A DNA stretch of 64,000 nt from JBFIHF01 sp964411125 (lineage in GTDB: Bacteria > Myxococcota_A > Bradymonadia > Bradymonadales > Bradymonadaceae): assembly GCA_964411125.1 (NCBI GenBank), contig CAYPJU010000020.1:22857-86856 (forward strand), read 5' to 3'. The notes below the pieces were generated by a model that was given only the letters and a program-made list of their open reading frames with translations, searched no databases and had not been told where the DNA came from. Of the stretch, positions 44,483 through 53,040 are shown piece after piece. Both the position numbers and the translations under genes were made by a program. Each line of letters starts with the position of its first letter. Position 1 is the first letter of the stretch.

Positions 44483-45538
44483 ATGGCGAAGCAGAAGGCG
44501 ATCATCCATCCGACATTCGACGCGCTCGCGATCGGCGGGCTCTCGATCGTCTTCCTCGTGGCGCTGTTGCTCTTCGACCCGGGGTGGGCTCAGGACGACA
44601 TCGCGCAGAAGTTCGTGATCCTCTCCGCGCTCTTCAACTGGCCGCACTTCATGGCGACGTACAACCTCATGTACCGCTCGCCCGAGACCGTGAAGCGCTA
44701 CCCGTCCGCCGCGATCTGGATCCCGCTCGCATTGCTCGTCACGACCGTGGTCGCCGTCCTGGCCGCGACCCTCAAGGGGTTCGAAGGCTCCCTCGACTTT
44801 CTGACCTACATGGCGGGGGGGTACCTGGCGTGGCACTACACCGGGCAGACGTGGGGGATGATGGCGTCGTTCTCGTTCATCGACGGGACCCCGTTCGAAG
44901 ACCACGAACGCACCTGGATCCGAACGGGGCTGAGGGTCCTCCTCGCCTGGCACCTCGTCTGGTTCCTGCACACGGTGAGCTGGGACGGCGTCCGGCTGGG
45001 GACGACGGCGACCTACCACGAGGTCTACAAGTGGGCGACGATCGTTATGCTGCCGCTCGGCGCCATCATCGGCCTCGTCGGGCTCTGGAAGTGGAACCAA
45101 CGAATCGAGCGCCGGCCACCCCCGCGCGTCATCGTCCCCTTCTTCGCGATCAACCTCTGGTACATCACGATGTCGCTCAATCCGCTGGCGATCTTCTGGG
45201 TCCAGATCGCCCACTCGCTGCAGTACATGATTTTCCCGCTGCGGGTGGAGATCAACCGGGGCGCGGCGAAGAACTCCTCGGCCCTCCGAAGCCTCGTGAT
45301 CTTCGTGATGGCGGTGCTCGGTCTGGGGCTCGCGGTCTTCGTCGCCCTACCGTGGGTCATCGAGCTCGGGCTCGGTTCGCTCGGCCGACAGGAGGCAGAG
45401 ATCCTCGTCACGCTCGGGTTCGTGAAGCTCGGGATCGGCGCCTTCATCAACATCCATCACTATTTCGCGGACGGTGTGCTCTGGAAGATCTCGAACCCCG
45501 CCGTCAAGAAGGAGCTATTCGCCCACCTGAAGCGGTGA
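44483..45538 (+). CDS. Polytopic membrane protein of unknown function
   Basis: The ATG at 44483 gives 351 residues; the earlier frame has no ribosome site. About eight hydrophobic segments alternate with short loops. Conserved-looking polar residues are buried in the helices: FNWPHFMATYNLMYR, YLAWHYTGQTWGMMASFSF, AHSLQYMIFPLR and IHHYFADGVLWK. The repeated His residues in membrane segments are reminiscent of metal- or heme-binding membrane enzymes, but I know no matching family. It is divergent from the stress operon and converges on the anti-sigma gene. Function unknown. Confidence 0.82.
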   Translation: MAKQKAIIHPTFDALAIGGLSIVFLVALLLFDPGWAQDDIAQKFVILSALFNWPHFMATYNLMYRSPETVKRYPSAAIWIPLALLVTTVVAVLAATLKGFEGSLDFLTYMAGGYLAWHYTGQTWGMMASFSFIDGTPFEDHERTWIRTGLRVLLAWHLVWFLHTVSWDGVRLGTTATYHEVYKWATIVMLPLGAIIGLVGLWKWNQRIERRPPPRVIVPFFAINLWYITMSLNPLAIFWVQIAHSLQYMIFPLRVEINRGAAKNSSALRSLVIFVMAVLGLGLAVFVALPWVIELGLGSLGRQEAEILVTLGFVKLGIGAFINIHHYFADGVLWKISNPAVKKELFAHLKR

Positions 45539-45551
45539 GTCGACGGCGGAC

Positions 45552-46364
45552 TCAGGCTCGCGCCGCGGCGAGGCGGACCAGGACGGCGGCGATCAGGACG
45601 TAGACCAAGCCGAGGACCGAATGCGACGCGAGGATGTGGGCCCGGTCGACCACCGGGCAGTGCGTCTGCAGCGCGAGATGGCCCCCCATCGCGGCGGCTG
45701 CGGCGAGGAAGAGTGGGGACCAGCCCGTCAGGCCGTCGTGGCGGCGGAGCGCGCGCAGCATGACGAACGCGGGGATCGCGGCGAGGGTTCCCAGGCCGAG
45801 GCACGGCGTGATCCCGGCCCAGAACGAACCCGACGAGGTCGGCGCGTGCGGCGGCGGCAGAAGCGCCGGGACGAAGCCGACGGTCAGCAGGGCGACCAGG
45901 ATTGCGAGCAACCGCCCGCGGGAGGGGCGGGCGCGATGCAGACGAGGGAACGCCAACGCGACGGCGGTGACCGTCGCCGCAGCCAGCAGACCGACCACCA
46001 GCGCCATGCGACCCGTCGGATAGAGCGCGAGGTCGGACCGCGGCCAGACCACCAGGAAGAGCGTGCCGACGAGGAGAGTCGTCACGCACCCGACGACGAT
46101 ACGGGCCGGCGTCGACATCGAACGAAGCCGACCCCGCAGCGAGTCGTCCCCGCGGAGGGCTGCGCCGAGCACGGCATCGAAATCGACGTCGGGCGGAGCT
46201 GGAGCGACGTCCGCCGCCCCGAGCGCACGTCCCAATCGCCCGTCCTCCGAGGCGAGCTCCGCGCAGGCGGGGCACTCGCGCACGTGGGCCTGTGCCGCTT
46301 CGTCGAGCGTGCCGTCCAGAATTCGTCGCCGTGTCGTCGTGCAATCCACTTCGTGTTCTCCCAC
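45552..46364 (-). CDS. Zinc-finger anti-sigma factor with polytopic domain (NrsF-like)
   Basis: The GTG start gives 270 residues. The N-terminal 50 residues carry the ZAS zinc motif (C at VDCTTTRR and HVRECPACAEL), as in anti-sigma factors that bind ECF sigma factors. The rest has six hydrophobic segments, like NrsF/DUF1109 anti-sigma proteins, with a small loop (PPPHAPTSSGSFW) between halves and a cysteine in the late membrane region (QTHCPVVDRAH). It lies 30 bases after the ECF sigma gene and should hold that sigma factor at the membrane until a signal, possibly redox or metal, acts. The inducing signal is unknown. Confidence 0.88.
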   Translation of the reverse strand: MGEHEVDCTTTRRRILDGTLDEAAQAHVRECPACAELASEDGRLGRALGAADVAPAPPDVDFDAVLGAALRGDDSLRGRLRSMSTPARIVVGCVTTLLVGTLFLVVWPRSDLALYPTGRMALVVGLLAAATVTAVALAFPRLHRARPSRGRLLAILVALLTVGFVPALLPPPHAPTSSGSFWAGITPCLGLGTLAAIPAFVMLRALRRHDGLTGWSPLFLAAAAAMGGHLALQTHCPVVDRAHILASHSVLGLVYVLIAAVLVRLAAARA

Positions 46365-46394
46365 GCCGGGCCGTACGCGCGGCCCGCCGTTCGG

Positions 46395-46925
46395 TTACGC
46401 CTCCCCGAGCGCGTTCCGCAACTTCTCGTACGTTCGATGTGCCCGAACCTTGAGCGCGCTGATTCCATCCCCCGTGACCTGCGAGATCTCCCGGAACGAC
46501 AGGCCCTCGAACCAGTGCAGCTCGATCACCTCGCGGCTTCGGTCGTCGAGCCCCGCTACCGCTTCCCGCACCCTCTTCACGTCTTCGGCCCGCACGACCT
46601 GATCGCGCGGCTCCACCGGAAAGTCTCGGTCCTGGTACTCCACGTAGGTGCGCCGGGATGACTTTCGTCCCCAGTCGCGCGCCAGATTCAGCGCGATCGT
46701 GTAGAGCCACGGGCGCACTTTGGCGCCCTCGTCGAAGTCTTTTCGAGCGCGATGGAACTGCAGGAACGCTTGTTGGACCAGGTCGACCGACGCCTCCTGG
46801 TTTCCGATCCGCCGGTAGACCGCCCGCGTCAGAGGGTCGCGATAGCGCTGCCAGAGCTCGCGAAACGCAGCCTCGTCCCCACCGAGGTAGGCGGCCATCA
46901 GCTCTTCGTCGGTCGGAGTGCTCAC
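46395..46925 (-). CDS. ECF-family RNA polymerase sigma factor
   Basis: The 176-residue protein shows sigma regions 2 and 4. Region 2 holds AAFRELWQRYRDPLTRAVYR and the DLVQQAFLQFHRAR/RPWLYTIALNLARDWGR blocks. Region 4 holds LDDRSREVIELHWFEGLSFR and EISQVTGDGISALKVRAHRT. No region 1.1 or 3 is present, which is normal for ECF factors. The start codon is GTG, seven bases after the stop of a small lipoprotein gene. The gene for its probable anti-sigma factor follows. The sigma factor likely controls envelope stress genes, perhaps including its own operon. Confidence 0.95.
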   Translation of the reverse strand: MSTPTDEELMAAYLGGDEAAFRELWQRYRDPLTRAVYRRIGNQEASVDLVQQAFLQFHRARKDFDEGAKVRPWLYTIALNLARDWGRKSSRRTYVEYQDRDFPVEPRDQVVRAEDVKRVREAVAGLDDRSREVIELHWFEGLSFREISQVTGDGISALKVRAHRTYEKLRNALGEA

Positions 46926-46932
46926 GCTGGCG

Positions 46933-47253
46933 TCACTCGCTCAGCCCGGCCTCGCGGAGGCAGTCGACGTACTCGTTTCCGGGGGCGAGGTAGTCGCCGA
47001 CGGTGTAGCCGTAGCGCCGCGCCGCCGCGCGGTTCTGCCACAGGTAGTATTCGCAGTATTCTTCGTCGTTCTTCACGGCGCACTCCGACATCACCTTGTC
47101 GGTGTCGACGCATTCGTCGGCGATGTGCGGCTGTTCGATCTCGGGCAGACACTCCTCTTCCTCGAGGGCGAGCCGTCGCTCGCAGAAGTTCCCCTTCACG
47201 CACGAAGCCGACAGGCAGAATGCGAGGGGGAGCAGCAGCAATCGAAACTTCAT
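46933..47253 (-). CDS. Small Cys-rich lipoprotein
   Basis: The 106-residue product has a lipoprotein signal (LLPLAFCLSASC) and nine cysteines in its mature part (CERRLALEEEEC, ECVDTDKVMSECAVKNDEEYC, CLREAGL). These probably form disulphides in the periplasm. Its ATG overlaps the stop of the next small lipoprotein gene upstream. No family is recognised. Its place directly before an ECF sigma/anti-sigma pair suggests a periplasmic sensor or an envelope stress target. Confidence 0.8.
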   Translation of the reverse strand: MKFRLLLLPLAFCLSASCVKGNFCERRLALEEEECLPEIEQPHIADECVDTDKVMSECAVKNDEEYCEYYLWQNRAAARRYGYTVGDYLAPGNEYVDCLREAGLSE

Positions 47254-47630
47254 GGACCACCCAGGGTAAAGACGGGAAACGCGACCCGCTCGGGGGTCAA
47301 CCGGTTCTCGTTCGTGAAACGCCCTCGAATGGTAACCCGGGCGAGGGGGTCGCTGCCACGCAACGGTTGCAACTGCTGCTCGATGTCGGACCCTTCGAGG
47401 AAGACGCGAACCCAACGGCCGTACACGAAAATCTCGTGCTCGGGACACTCGCAGACACCGGGGTTGAAGCGGACCTCGACGTCGACCTCCCCCGCCTCGT
47501 TAGAGCTGCGCGCTCCGCTCGAAACGCTGCGCTCCACGACCCCCTCTGCCGCTTCGAAAGGATCCGAAGGCATTCCGTTGCTGCACCCCACTGCGAGGAG
47601 CAGGCCGAAGATGACGCTCCGGTGACTCAT
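47250..47630 (-). CDS. Small lipoprotein of unknown function
   Basis: The product has 126 residues with a clear lipobox (SVIFGLLLAVGC). The mature part has a linker rich in Ser/Glu, then a short beta-rich domain (VDVEVRFNPGVCECPEHEIF, VRVFLEGSDIEQQLQPL, LARVTIRGRFTNENRL). The CxC pair in GVCECPEH could bind metal or form a disulphide. The start overlaps the stop of the methyltransferase gene and the end overlaps the next lipoprotein. I do not recognise the family. Confidence 0.78.
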   Translation of the reverse strand: MSHRSVIFGLLLAVGCSNGMPSDPFEAAEGVVERSVSSGARSSNEAGEVDVEVRFNPGVCECPEHEIFVYGRWVRVFLEGSDIEQQLQPLRGSDPLARVTIRGRFTNENRLTPERVAFPVFTLGGP

Positions 47631-48364
47631 CGGGGGCGCGCCGCGGAGGCGAGCCGCTCGGCGACTTCGGGAGCCAGCTCGTCGCCGTCTCCGTACAGGA
47701 CCAGAGGCGGACGTACGGTGAAGTCGGCCCCCGAACCTCGCCGCATCGTCCACTCGACGAGGTAGGCGTCACGATCGGGGCGCGCGTGGACGAAGCGAGC
47801 TCCGACGACGCGGAAGTCGGTGCCGGCGACCGCCGACCACAGCGACGCCGTACGCACCGGCGGGAGCACGAGCCGGAGCCAGCCTCCGGGGCGCGCGACG
47901 TACTGCGCCGCGGCGAGAAAGTCGGCGAGCGTCCCGTGCAGCTCCTTGTGCGCGGCGTCGCGCTCCTGGTTGGGGCTCGGGCGGCCGCGGCCCGCTTCGG
48001 TGTAGGGGGGATTCGCGACCACGAGGTCCGCCTGGTGCGGTCGCAAGAGCGTCCGGTGGTCGCGCAGATCGCCGCGCACCATCTCGACGCGGTCCTCGAG
48101 TCCGTTCTCCACGACGTTGCGTTCCAGCAGCTCCGCGAGGCTCGGCTGCACCTCGACCGCGATGACCTTCACGCCGGGCATTCGGCAGGCGATGGCGAGC
48201 CCCACGACGCCCTGGCCTGCGCCGAGATCGACGACGGTCGCGTCGGGTGCGATTTCGGGTAGGTCGGTCGCGAGCAGCAGCGCGTCGAGGCCGAAGCGAT
48301 AGCCCGCCTTCGACTGAAAGATCGCCAGTGCTCCATCGGAGACGATGTCGCGCGTCAGGTCCAC
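47627..48364 (-). CDS. TrmN6-like tRNA adenine N6-methyltransferase
   Basis: The GTG start follows GGAGGGG by four bases. The 245-residue protein shows a class I SAM methyltransferase: motif I VVDLGAGQGVVGLAIACRMP, acidic loop VIAVEVQPSLAELLERN, and the catalytic DLVVANPPYTEAGRGRPS, the (N/D)PPY motif of N6-adenine methyltransferases. N-terminal DGALAIFQSKAGYRFGLDAL matches YfiC/TrmN6, which modifies A37 of tRNA1(Val). Other small methyltransferases with this motif cannot be ruled out. It is in a packed operon with lipoproteins and a sigma factor, a common but not obviously functional pairing. Confidence 0.87.
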   Translation of the reverse strand: MDLTRDIVSDGALAIFQSKAGYRFGLDALLLATDLPEIAPDATVVDLGAGQGVVGLAIACRMPGVKVIAVEVQPSLAELLERNVVENGLEDRVEMVRGDLRDHRTLLRPHQADLVVANPPYTEAGRGRPSPNQERDAAHKELHGTLADFLAAAQYVARPGGWLRLVLPPVRTASLWSAVAGTDFRVVGARFVHARPDRDAYLVEWTMRRGSGADFTVRPPLVLYGDGDELAPEVAERLASAARPR

Positions 48365-48398
48365 GACGCCCCTCCAGGCTCGCGACGCAAAAGGTCGT

Positions 48399-49031
48399 TC
48401 AGCCGTCCGCCTGCTTGGTGAGCTGAATCGCCGTCGCAGTGAACTCCCACGCTTTCACGGGGCCTTCCACCTTGCGCGGCTCGCCGCCGGCGGCAGCTTC
48501 GTCGTCGGCGTAGTGTTGGGCTTCGTCCTGCGGGATCTCGCGCGATGCGAGCGTCCCTTCGACGACCGCCACGGTCCCGTCCGCATTGCGGGGGACGAAG
48601 AAGCCGTAGTCCTTCATCTTGACGCGGACCGGCTCTTCGATCGAGTCGTCCTTCATCGTGAACCAGCAGCCCTTCTTCTTGCAGACCTTCTCGATCGTCG
48701 CCTCGACCTTGTATGGCCCGGCGTGCGCGTCCGCCCCTTCGATCGCTTTCGCGAGAGTGACCGGCGGCTCAATCACCGTGAACCGGCTGCCGTAGTACTT
48801 CGTCTCGCCGGCATCGAGGTCCTTCGCCATCTCGCCGCGTGGCTCGATGACGGGTTCTTCGGCGGCTTCGGCGACGGCTTCGGCGGCCTCTTCCTTCTTG
48901 TCTGCGGCTTCTTCGGTCGGCGCGGCTTCTGCGGTCGCGGCCGCAGCGGCCTCGTCGGCGGGCGCGGGCTTGTCGCAGGCGGCGAGCGAGAGCCCGACGA
49001 GCGAGCAGAGGATGAGATTTCGAAGCTTCAT
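48399..49031 (-). CDS. DUF4920-domain lipoprotein
   Basis: AAGGAG lies six bases before the ATG. The 210-residue product has a lipobox (CSLVGLSLAAC) and a long Ala/Glu/Thr linker. The final 120 residues match DUF4920: VEATIEKVCKKKGCWFTMKD, VRVKMKDYGFFVPRNADGTV and VEGTLASREI. The Cys pair in VCKKKGCW and the aromatic loop are family hallmarks. Members have an OB-like fold and are thought to be periplasmic. It is probably first in the minus-strand set that goes on to TrmN6, two lipoproteins and the sigma/anti-sigma pair, 34 bases from the next start. Confidence 0.87.
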   Translation of the reverse strand: MKLRNLILCSLVGLSLAACDKPAPADEAAAAATAEAAPTEEAADKKEEAAEAVAEAAEEPVIEPRGEMAKDLDAGETKYYGSRFTVIEPPVTLAKAIEGADAHAGPYKVEATIEKVCKKKGCWFTMKDDSIEEPVRVKMKDYGFFVPRNADGTVAVVEGTLASREIPQDEAQHYADDEAAAGGEPRKVEGPVKAWEFTATAIQLTKQADG

Positions 49032-49177
49032 GGATTCTCCTTGCTGTTCTCTTCGGCCGACAACTTCCACCTCGGCAGCGGAAAAGTCAATTCGTCCGGT
49101 CAGCCGCGCCGGCCACGTGGTACCACATCGTCTCGTCGTCGCGGGAGCAGCTCGGTGGAGATGGCTCGGACCGATGA

Positions 49178-50575
49178 TCAGTCCCGCACGATGCCGATCG
49201 TCGATCGTCCGTCGCCGTTCCAATCTCCGGCGATCGCGGCGTCGGTCGAGGCGCCGTAGCGGAAGCTCACGTCGGCCGCGCCACCGGCGTGGCGGTTTCG
49301 AAGGTGGAAGGCACCCGCTCGCACGATGCCGATCGTGTCGGTCCCGTCGCGGTCCCAGTCCCCGACGATCGCGACGTCGGAGGCGTGCCCGTACGCGAAC
49401 GAGACGTCCGCGGAACCGCCGGCGCCAGGCTCGTTGCGAAGATGGAAGACGTTGCCCCGCCGCACGGCGACCGTGTCGACGCCGTCGCCGTCCCAGTCGC
49501 CCACCAGGGGCTCGTCGGTCGACGCTCCGTAGCGAAACGACAGGTCCGCGTTGCCACCTTCGTTCCGATTGCGCAGGTAGAACGCGCCGTCGCGCCACAC
49601 GCCGACCGTGTCGACGCCGTCCCCGTTCCAGTCGCCGCACAGCGGCGTGTCGGTCGTCCGCCCGTATCGGAAGGTGACGTCCGCGACGCCACCGGTGTTC
49701 GAGTTGCGCAGATGAAAGACGCCGTCGCGGTAGACCGCGACCGTGTCGACGCCGTCGCCGTCCCAGTCGCAGGAGAGCACGGTGTCGCCCGCGTTACCGT
49801 AGCGATAGCTGACGTCGGCGGCCCCGCCCGCCAGGGCGTTTCGCAGGTGGACGTTGTCGGGGGCGGTCGAAATCGTCCCGCCCGTCTCGCCGGTGCCGAG
49901 CGCGGCGGTCAGCATCTGCGGGGCGTCCTGCACGCCGCCGTCGAAGCACTTCGCGGCGCTGCGGTCAGTGTCGTGGGCGGCGCGGGTGAACGCGTCGCCC
50001 GAAGCGTCCCAGTGCATGTAGTCCCCGCCGTTCGTCACGTGGGCCAGCCCGAAGGAATGCCCGAGCTCGTGCACCGCCGCTCGGGCGACGAACCCGCGGC
50101 TGACGTCCCCCGTGCGGTAGACGAACGCGATGTCGTTCGGGTTTCGATTGCGGCAGTCGAGCGGAGCGACGCCGTGGTTGGGGCCCGACGTCGGCGAGAC
50201 GACCAGCATCGTGTAGGACCCGCTCGATGGACGGCGAGTGGTGAACTCCACGTCGTAGGGGGCGAACGCCGCGCGGAGCTCGGCCAGAATCTCGGCGCGG
50301 CCGTTGGTGTCCGTGTACGCCGCAAAATCGATCCGGCTGCGGCCGAAGTGCGCTCCGATCGCCCACGAGCGGTCCCCCGGTGCGTCACTACAGTAGTTGT
50401 CGCAGTCCGAGACGACGGGGCCATCGAAGTTCACGAAGACGCGCTGCGTACCCTCGAGCTGCTGGTGGACGACGTAGACCGACTCGGGTGCGACGAGGAC
50501 TTCGTCTTCGAAGTCGACCTCCATCGCACCCTGACAGCCGAGGAGGAACGCGAAGAGTGGGACGAGCTTTTTCAT
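49178..50575 (-). CDS. Secreted metzincin-type zinc protease with repeated beta-propeller-like modules
   Basis: The protein has 465 residues with a lipoprotein-like signal (FAFLLGC). The catalytic site is at residues about 168-178: HELGHSFGLAH, the full HExxHxxGxxH zinc motif, with a following MHW that could be the Met-turn. So the family is matrixin/reprolysin-like. The C-terminal 235 residues hold five units of about 45 residues, each with a calcium-binding core (GDWDGDGVDT, FHLRN, ADVSFRYG) in FG-GAP/VCBS style. The protease should act outside the cell on protein substrates, with the repeats giving Ca2+-dependent stability or surface attachment. Confidence 0.87.
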   Translation of the reverse strand: MKKLVPLFAFLLGCQGAMEVDFEDEVLVAPESVYVVHQQLEGTQRVFVNFDGPVVSDCDNYCSDAPGDRSWAIGAHFGRSRIDFAAYTDTNGRAEILAELRAAFAPYDVEFTTRRPSSGSYTMLVVSPTSGPNHGVAPLDCRNRNPNDIAFVYRTGDVSRGFVARAAVHELGHSFGLAHVTNGGDYMHWDASGDAFTRAAHDTDRSAAKCFDGGVQDAPQMLTAALGTGETGGTISTAPDNVHLRNALAGGAADVSYRYGNAGDTVLSCDWDGDGVDTVAVYRDGVFHLRNSNTGGVADVTFRYGRTTDTPLCGDWNGDGVDTVGVWRDGAFYLRNRNEGGNADLSFRYGASTDEPLVGDWDGDGVDTVAVRRGNVFHLRNEPGAGGSADVSFAYGHASDVAIVGDWDRDGTDTIGIVRAGAFHLRNRHAGGAADVSFRYGASTDAAIAGDWNGDGRSTIGIVRD

Positions 50576-50803
50576 GGTGTTGCCGGGCTTCGGGTTTCGA
50601 ACGCGGCGACCGTAGGGAGCCCGAGGGGCGGACGCGATCGAAGCGAGTTCAAACCCGTTCAAATCGAAGTCGAACTTCCGGCAGTCGGTCACTCACGCGA
50701 GATCTTGCCGACGCTCCGAAATTCTGCTCAGAATGATTCACGTCGCGCCAGACTTCCCGCCGGGCAGGTGCCCGCGCGCCCGGAGGGCGTACTCGAGGGT
50801 GTG

Positions 50804-52060
50804 ATGGGCTTCAGGGAAGGGGTTCGCGTCCGCGCTGTCGCGCTCGTGATGTCGGGGCTGGCGCTGCAGTGCAGCGCGCCGGAGACGGGCGCGCCCGGGA
50901 GCGGCGACGCCGGATGGAGCGTGACCGACGACGTCGGGGCGAGCGACGGAGTCGACGCGGGAGAGACGGGCGACATCGCGGTGCCATCCGGGAGCGCGTG
51001 CGCGGAGTTCGGGGTCGAGTTCGAAAGGTGCGCGGTGTGCCCCGCCATGCCGACCACCTGCGAGTGCGTGGGCGCGATGGGCGTCCTCCTGCAGACCTGT
51101 GGATTCGGCCGCTGCCTCGCCGCCCTCGACTGCGAGCGGGTCTGTCGCAATGAAGCGGTCCCCGCCTTCTACGACGACTTCTTCGAACTTCAGATGTGCC
51201 TCGGCACGTACGAGTGCCGCAGCGACGCCGACTGCGGGCCGGGCCGTTGCGTCGGTGAGTCGCCGGAGGCGGTCGGCCGCTGCGAGACCGGCGAGCCCTC
51301 GGCGTGGTGCATCGACCCGTCGGATTGCCTCGGCGGGATCTGCGTGGCGTACCAGAACCCCGACGCTACCGGCGGATCCTGCCAGGCGGGGTTGCCCGGC
51401 TGGCCCTGCGACGACGATTCCCACTGCCTCGACGGGGCGACGTGTCTGCTGCACGGACGGCTCGACGAATCCGCCGCCGGTGTATGTCGAACGGGGGCGA
51501 CCGGAGATCGCTGCCTGAGCGACGGCGACTGCGACTCCGGCACCTGTGTCGCGGTATACGACGACAGCGCCTTCCGAGAGTGCGCCGGGCGCCAGACGGA
51601 CGACCACTGCAACGACGACGGCGATTGCGACAGCGGGTTCTGTTTCGACCATTCGACGCCCGACGGCGTCGCCGGACGCTGCACGACGGGAGGGTTTCGC
51701 GCCCACTGCATGACCGGCGACGACTGTGTAAGCGGCTACTGCTCGCAGCAGAAACAGCTCGGCGCCTCGCAACCCAACGTCGGCACTTGCGTCCCGGGCG
51801 GCATCGGGGACCCCTGCTTCACCGACGCGGCGTGCGAGAGTGGAGTCTGCGCGCTGGAGTTCGATTCGTCCGAGGGGATCTGCGGCGGCGGCGGCGCGGG
51901 GGACTACTGCATGGACGACGACGACTGCCTGCAGACGCCGTGTTCGGGCGCCGTGCGTTCCCCCGCGGCCGAATGTGCCGGCGCGTTCCCGGGCACGCCC
52001 TGCGAGACGACCGGCGTATGTGCCCGGGGGACGTGCTTCCACGGGCGATGCGCTCCGTGA
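50804..52060 (+). CDS. Cys-rich exported protein with repeated 'CxxDxDC' modules
   Basis: The ATG at 50804 is preceded by GAGGG. The 418-residue protein has a signal peptide (VRVRAVALVMSGLALQCS), although Gln before the Cys makes lipidation uncertain. More than 40 cysteines occur, grouped in repeats of about 40 residues with the pattern CxxDxDCxSGxC (CLSDGDCDSGTC, HCNDDGDCDSGFC, HCMTGDDCVSGYC, CFTDAACESGVC). Such modules are frequent in Myxococcota exported proteins and are probably disulphide-rich surface stalks. The upstream part of the same frame is only the antisense of the protease gene. No enzymatic motif is seen. Confidence 0.8.
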   Translation: MGFREGVRVRAVALVMSGLALQCSAPETGAPGSGDAGWSVTDDVGASDGVDAGETGDIAVPSGSACAEFGVEFERCAVCPAMPTTCECVGAMGVLLQTCGFGRCLAALDCERVCRNEAVPAFYDDFFELQMCLGTYECRSDADCGPGRCVGESPEAVGRCETGEPSAWCIDPSDCLGGICVAYQNPDATGGSCQAGLPGWPCDDDSHCLDGATCLLHGRLDESAAGVCRTGATGDRCLSDGDCDSGTCVAVYDDSAFRECAGRQTDDHCNDDGDCDSGFCFDHSTPDGVAGRCTTGGFRAHCMTGDDCVSGYCSQQKQLGASQPNVGTCVPGGIGDPCFTDAACESGVCALEFDSSEGICGGGGAGDYCMDDDDCLQTPCSGAVRSPAAECAGAFPGTPCETTGVCARGTCFHGRCAP

Positions 52061-52209
52061 CTACGGCGCTCTCCTGGTGCGGACGGAGCCTCTCGTCAGC
52101 TCTCGGCGGGTGAGGCCCCCGGCGCACCCCGGCGCACCCCCGGGGGGAGGCCACGGGTCGGGCCACCGTCGTGGTTGGTAATCGGTTCGGCAACGACTAC
52201 GATGGCAGG

Positions 52210-53040
52210 ATGCGAAAATTGCTCCGAGCCGTGGCGCTGGCGCTCTGCCTCTGCGCGAGCGATGCCGCTGCGCATCCCGGCGGCGAACGCCGCCTGCACG
52301 ACCTGCATCACGAGATCGAACGCCGGCCCGGCGACGCGACTCTCTACCTTCGGCGCGCCGACCTGCACATCGAACGCGGCAACCTCGACGCCGCCGGGGA
52401 CGACGTACGTCGAGCGCGCGAGCTGCGCCCCGACTTCGCCGACGTCGACCTGTTCGAAGGGCTGCTGCTGGTCGAACAGGGCCGGTGGGGCGAAGCGACG
52501 CGGGTGCTCACGCGCTACCTCGACCACGACCCCCGCCACGCGAGGGCACGGACCCTGCGAGCGCGCGCGCATCGAGCGTCGGGCCGTCCGCTCCGGGCTG
52601 CGGCCGACATGCGCGTCGCTTTCGAAGTCGAGCCGATCCCGGCCCATGCTCTCGAGCAGGCCCGAGACCTCGTCGCCGCCGAAAGATCCGAACAGGCGAT
52701 CGCGGCGCTGCAGCATGCGGTCGACACGATCGGCCCGAACGTCGTCCTCGTGGACTTCGCCGTGCGAATCGAGCGACAGCGACAGAACTGGGGTGCTGCG
52801 CTCGCCTGGTACGACCGCATGCCTGCGACCCTCCTCGGCTCGCCGATCGGCCTGAAGCGACGCGGCGATCTGCTCGTCGAGGCCGGTCGCGAGGACGAGG
52901 CCCGTCTCAGCTACCGTCAGGCTCTCGAGGCGTTCTCCCGCTTCCCCCCGGCCCGACGTCGAACCCCGAAACTTCATGCGCTCGAAGCCGAGCTCCGCCA
53001 TATCGTGAAAGAAGCCCCCGGAGATTCCGATGCCAACTGA
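52210..53040 (+). CDS. Exported tetratricopeptide-repeat protein
   Basis: The ATG at 52210 gives 276 residues with a signal peptide (LLRAVALALCLCASDAAAHP). The mature part consists of TPR-like helical pairs (ATLYLRRADLHIERGNLDAA, DVDLFEGLLLVEQGRWGEA, ARTLRARAHRASGRPLRAA). TPRs bind other proteins, so a periplasmic scaffold is likely. Its last 11 bases overlap the start of the phosphatase gene, which suggests translational coupling and a working partnership between the two exported proteins. Confidence 0.82.
   Translation: MRKLLRAVALALCLCASDAAAHPGGERRLHDLHHEIERRPGDATLYLRRADLHIERGNLDAAGDDVRRARELRPDFADVDLFEGLLLVEQGRWGEATRVLTRYLDHDPRHARARTLRARAHRASGRPLRAAADMRVAFEVEPIPAHALEQARDLVAAERSEQAIAALQHAVDTIGPNVVLVDFAVRIERQRQNWGAALAWYDRMPATLLGSPIGLKRRGDLLVEAGREDEARLSYRQALEAFSRFPPARRRTPKLHALEAELRHIVKEAPGDSDAN

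Noticed and set aside
49289..50803. In-frame upstream extension of the Cys-rich protein at 50804-52060
   Set aside because: It is the antisense of the metalloprotease gene; a ribosome site and signal peptide occur only at 50804.
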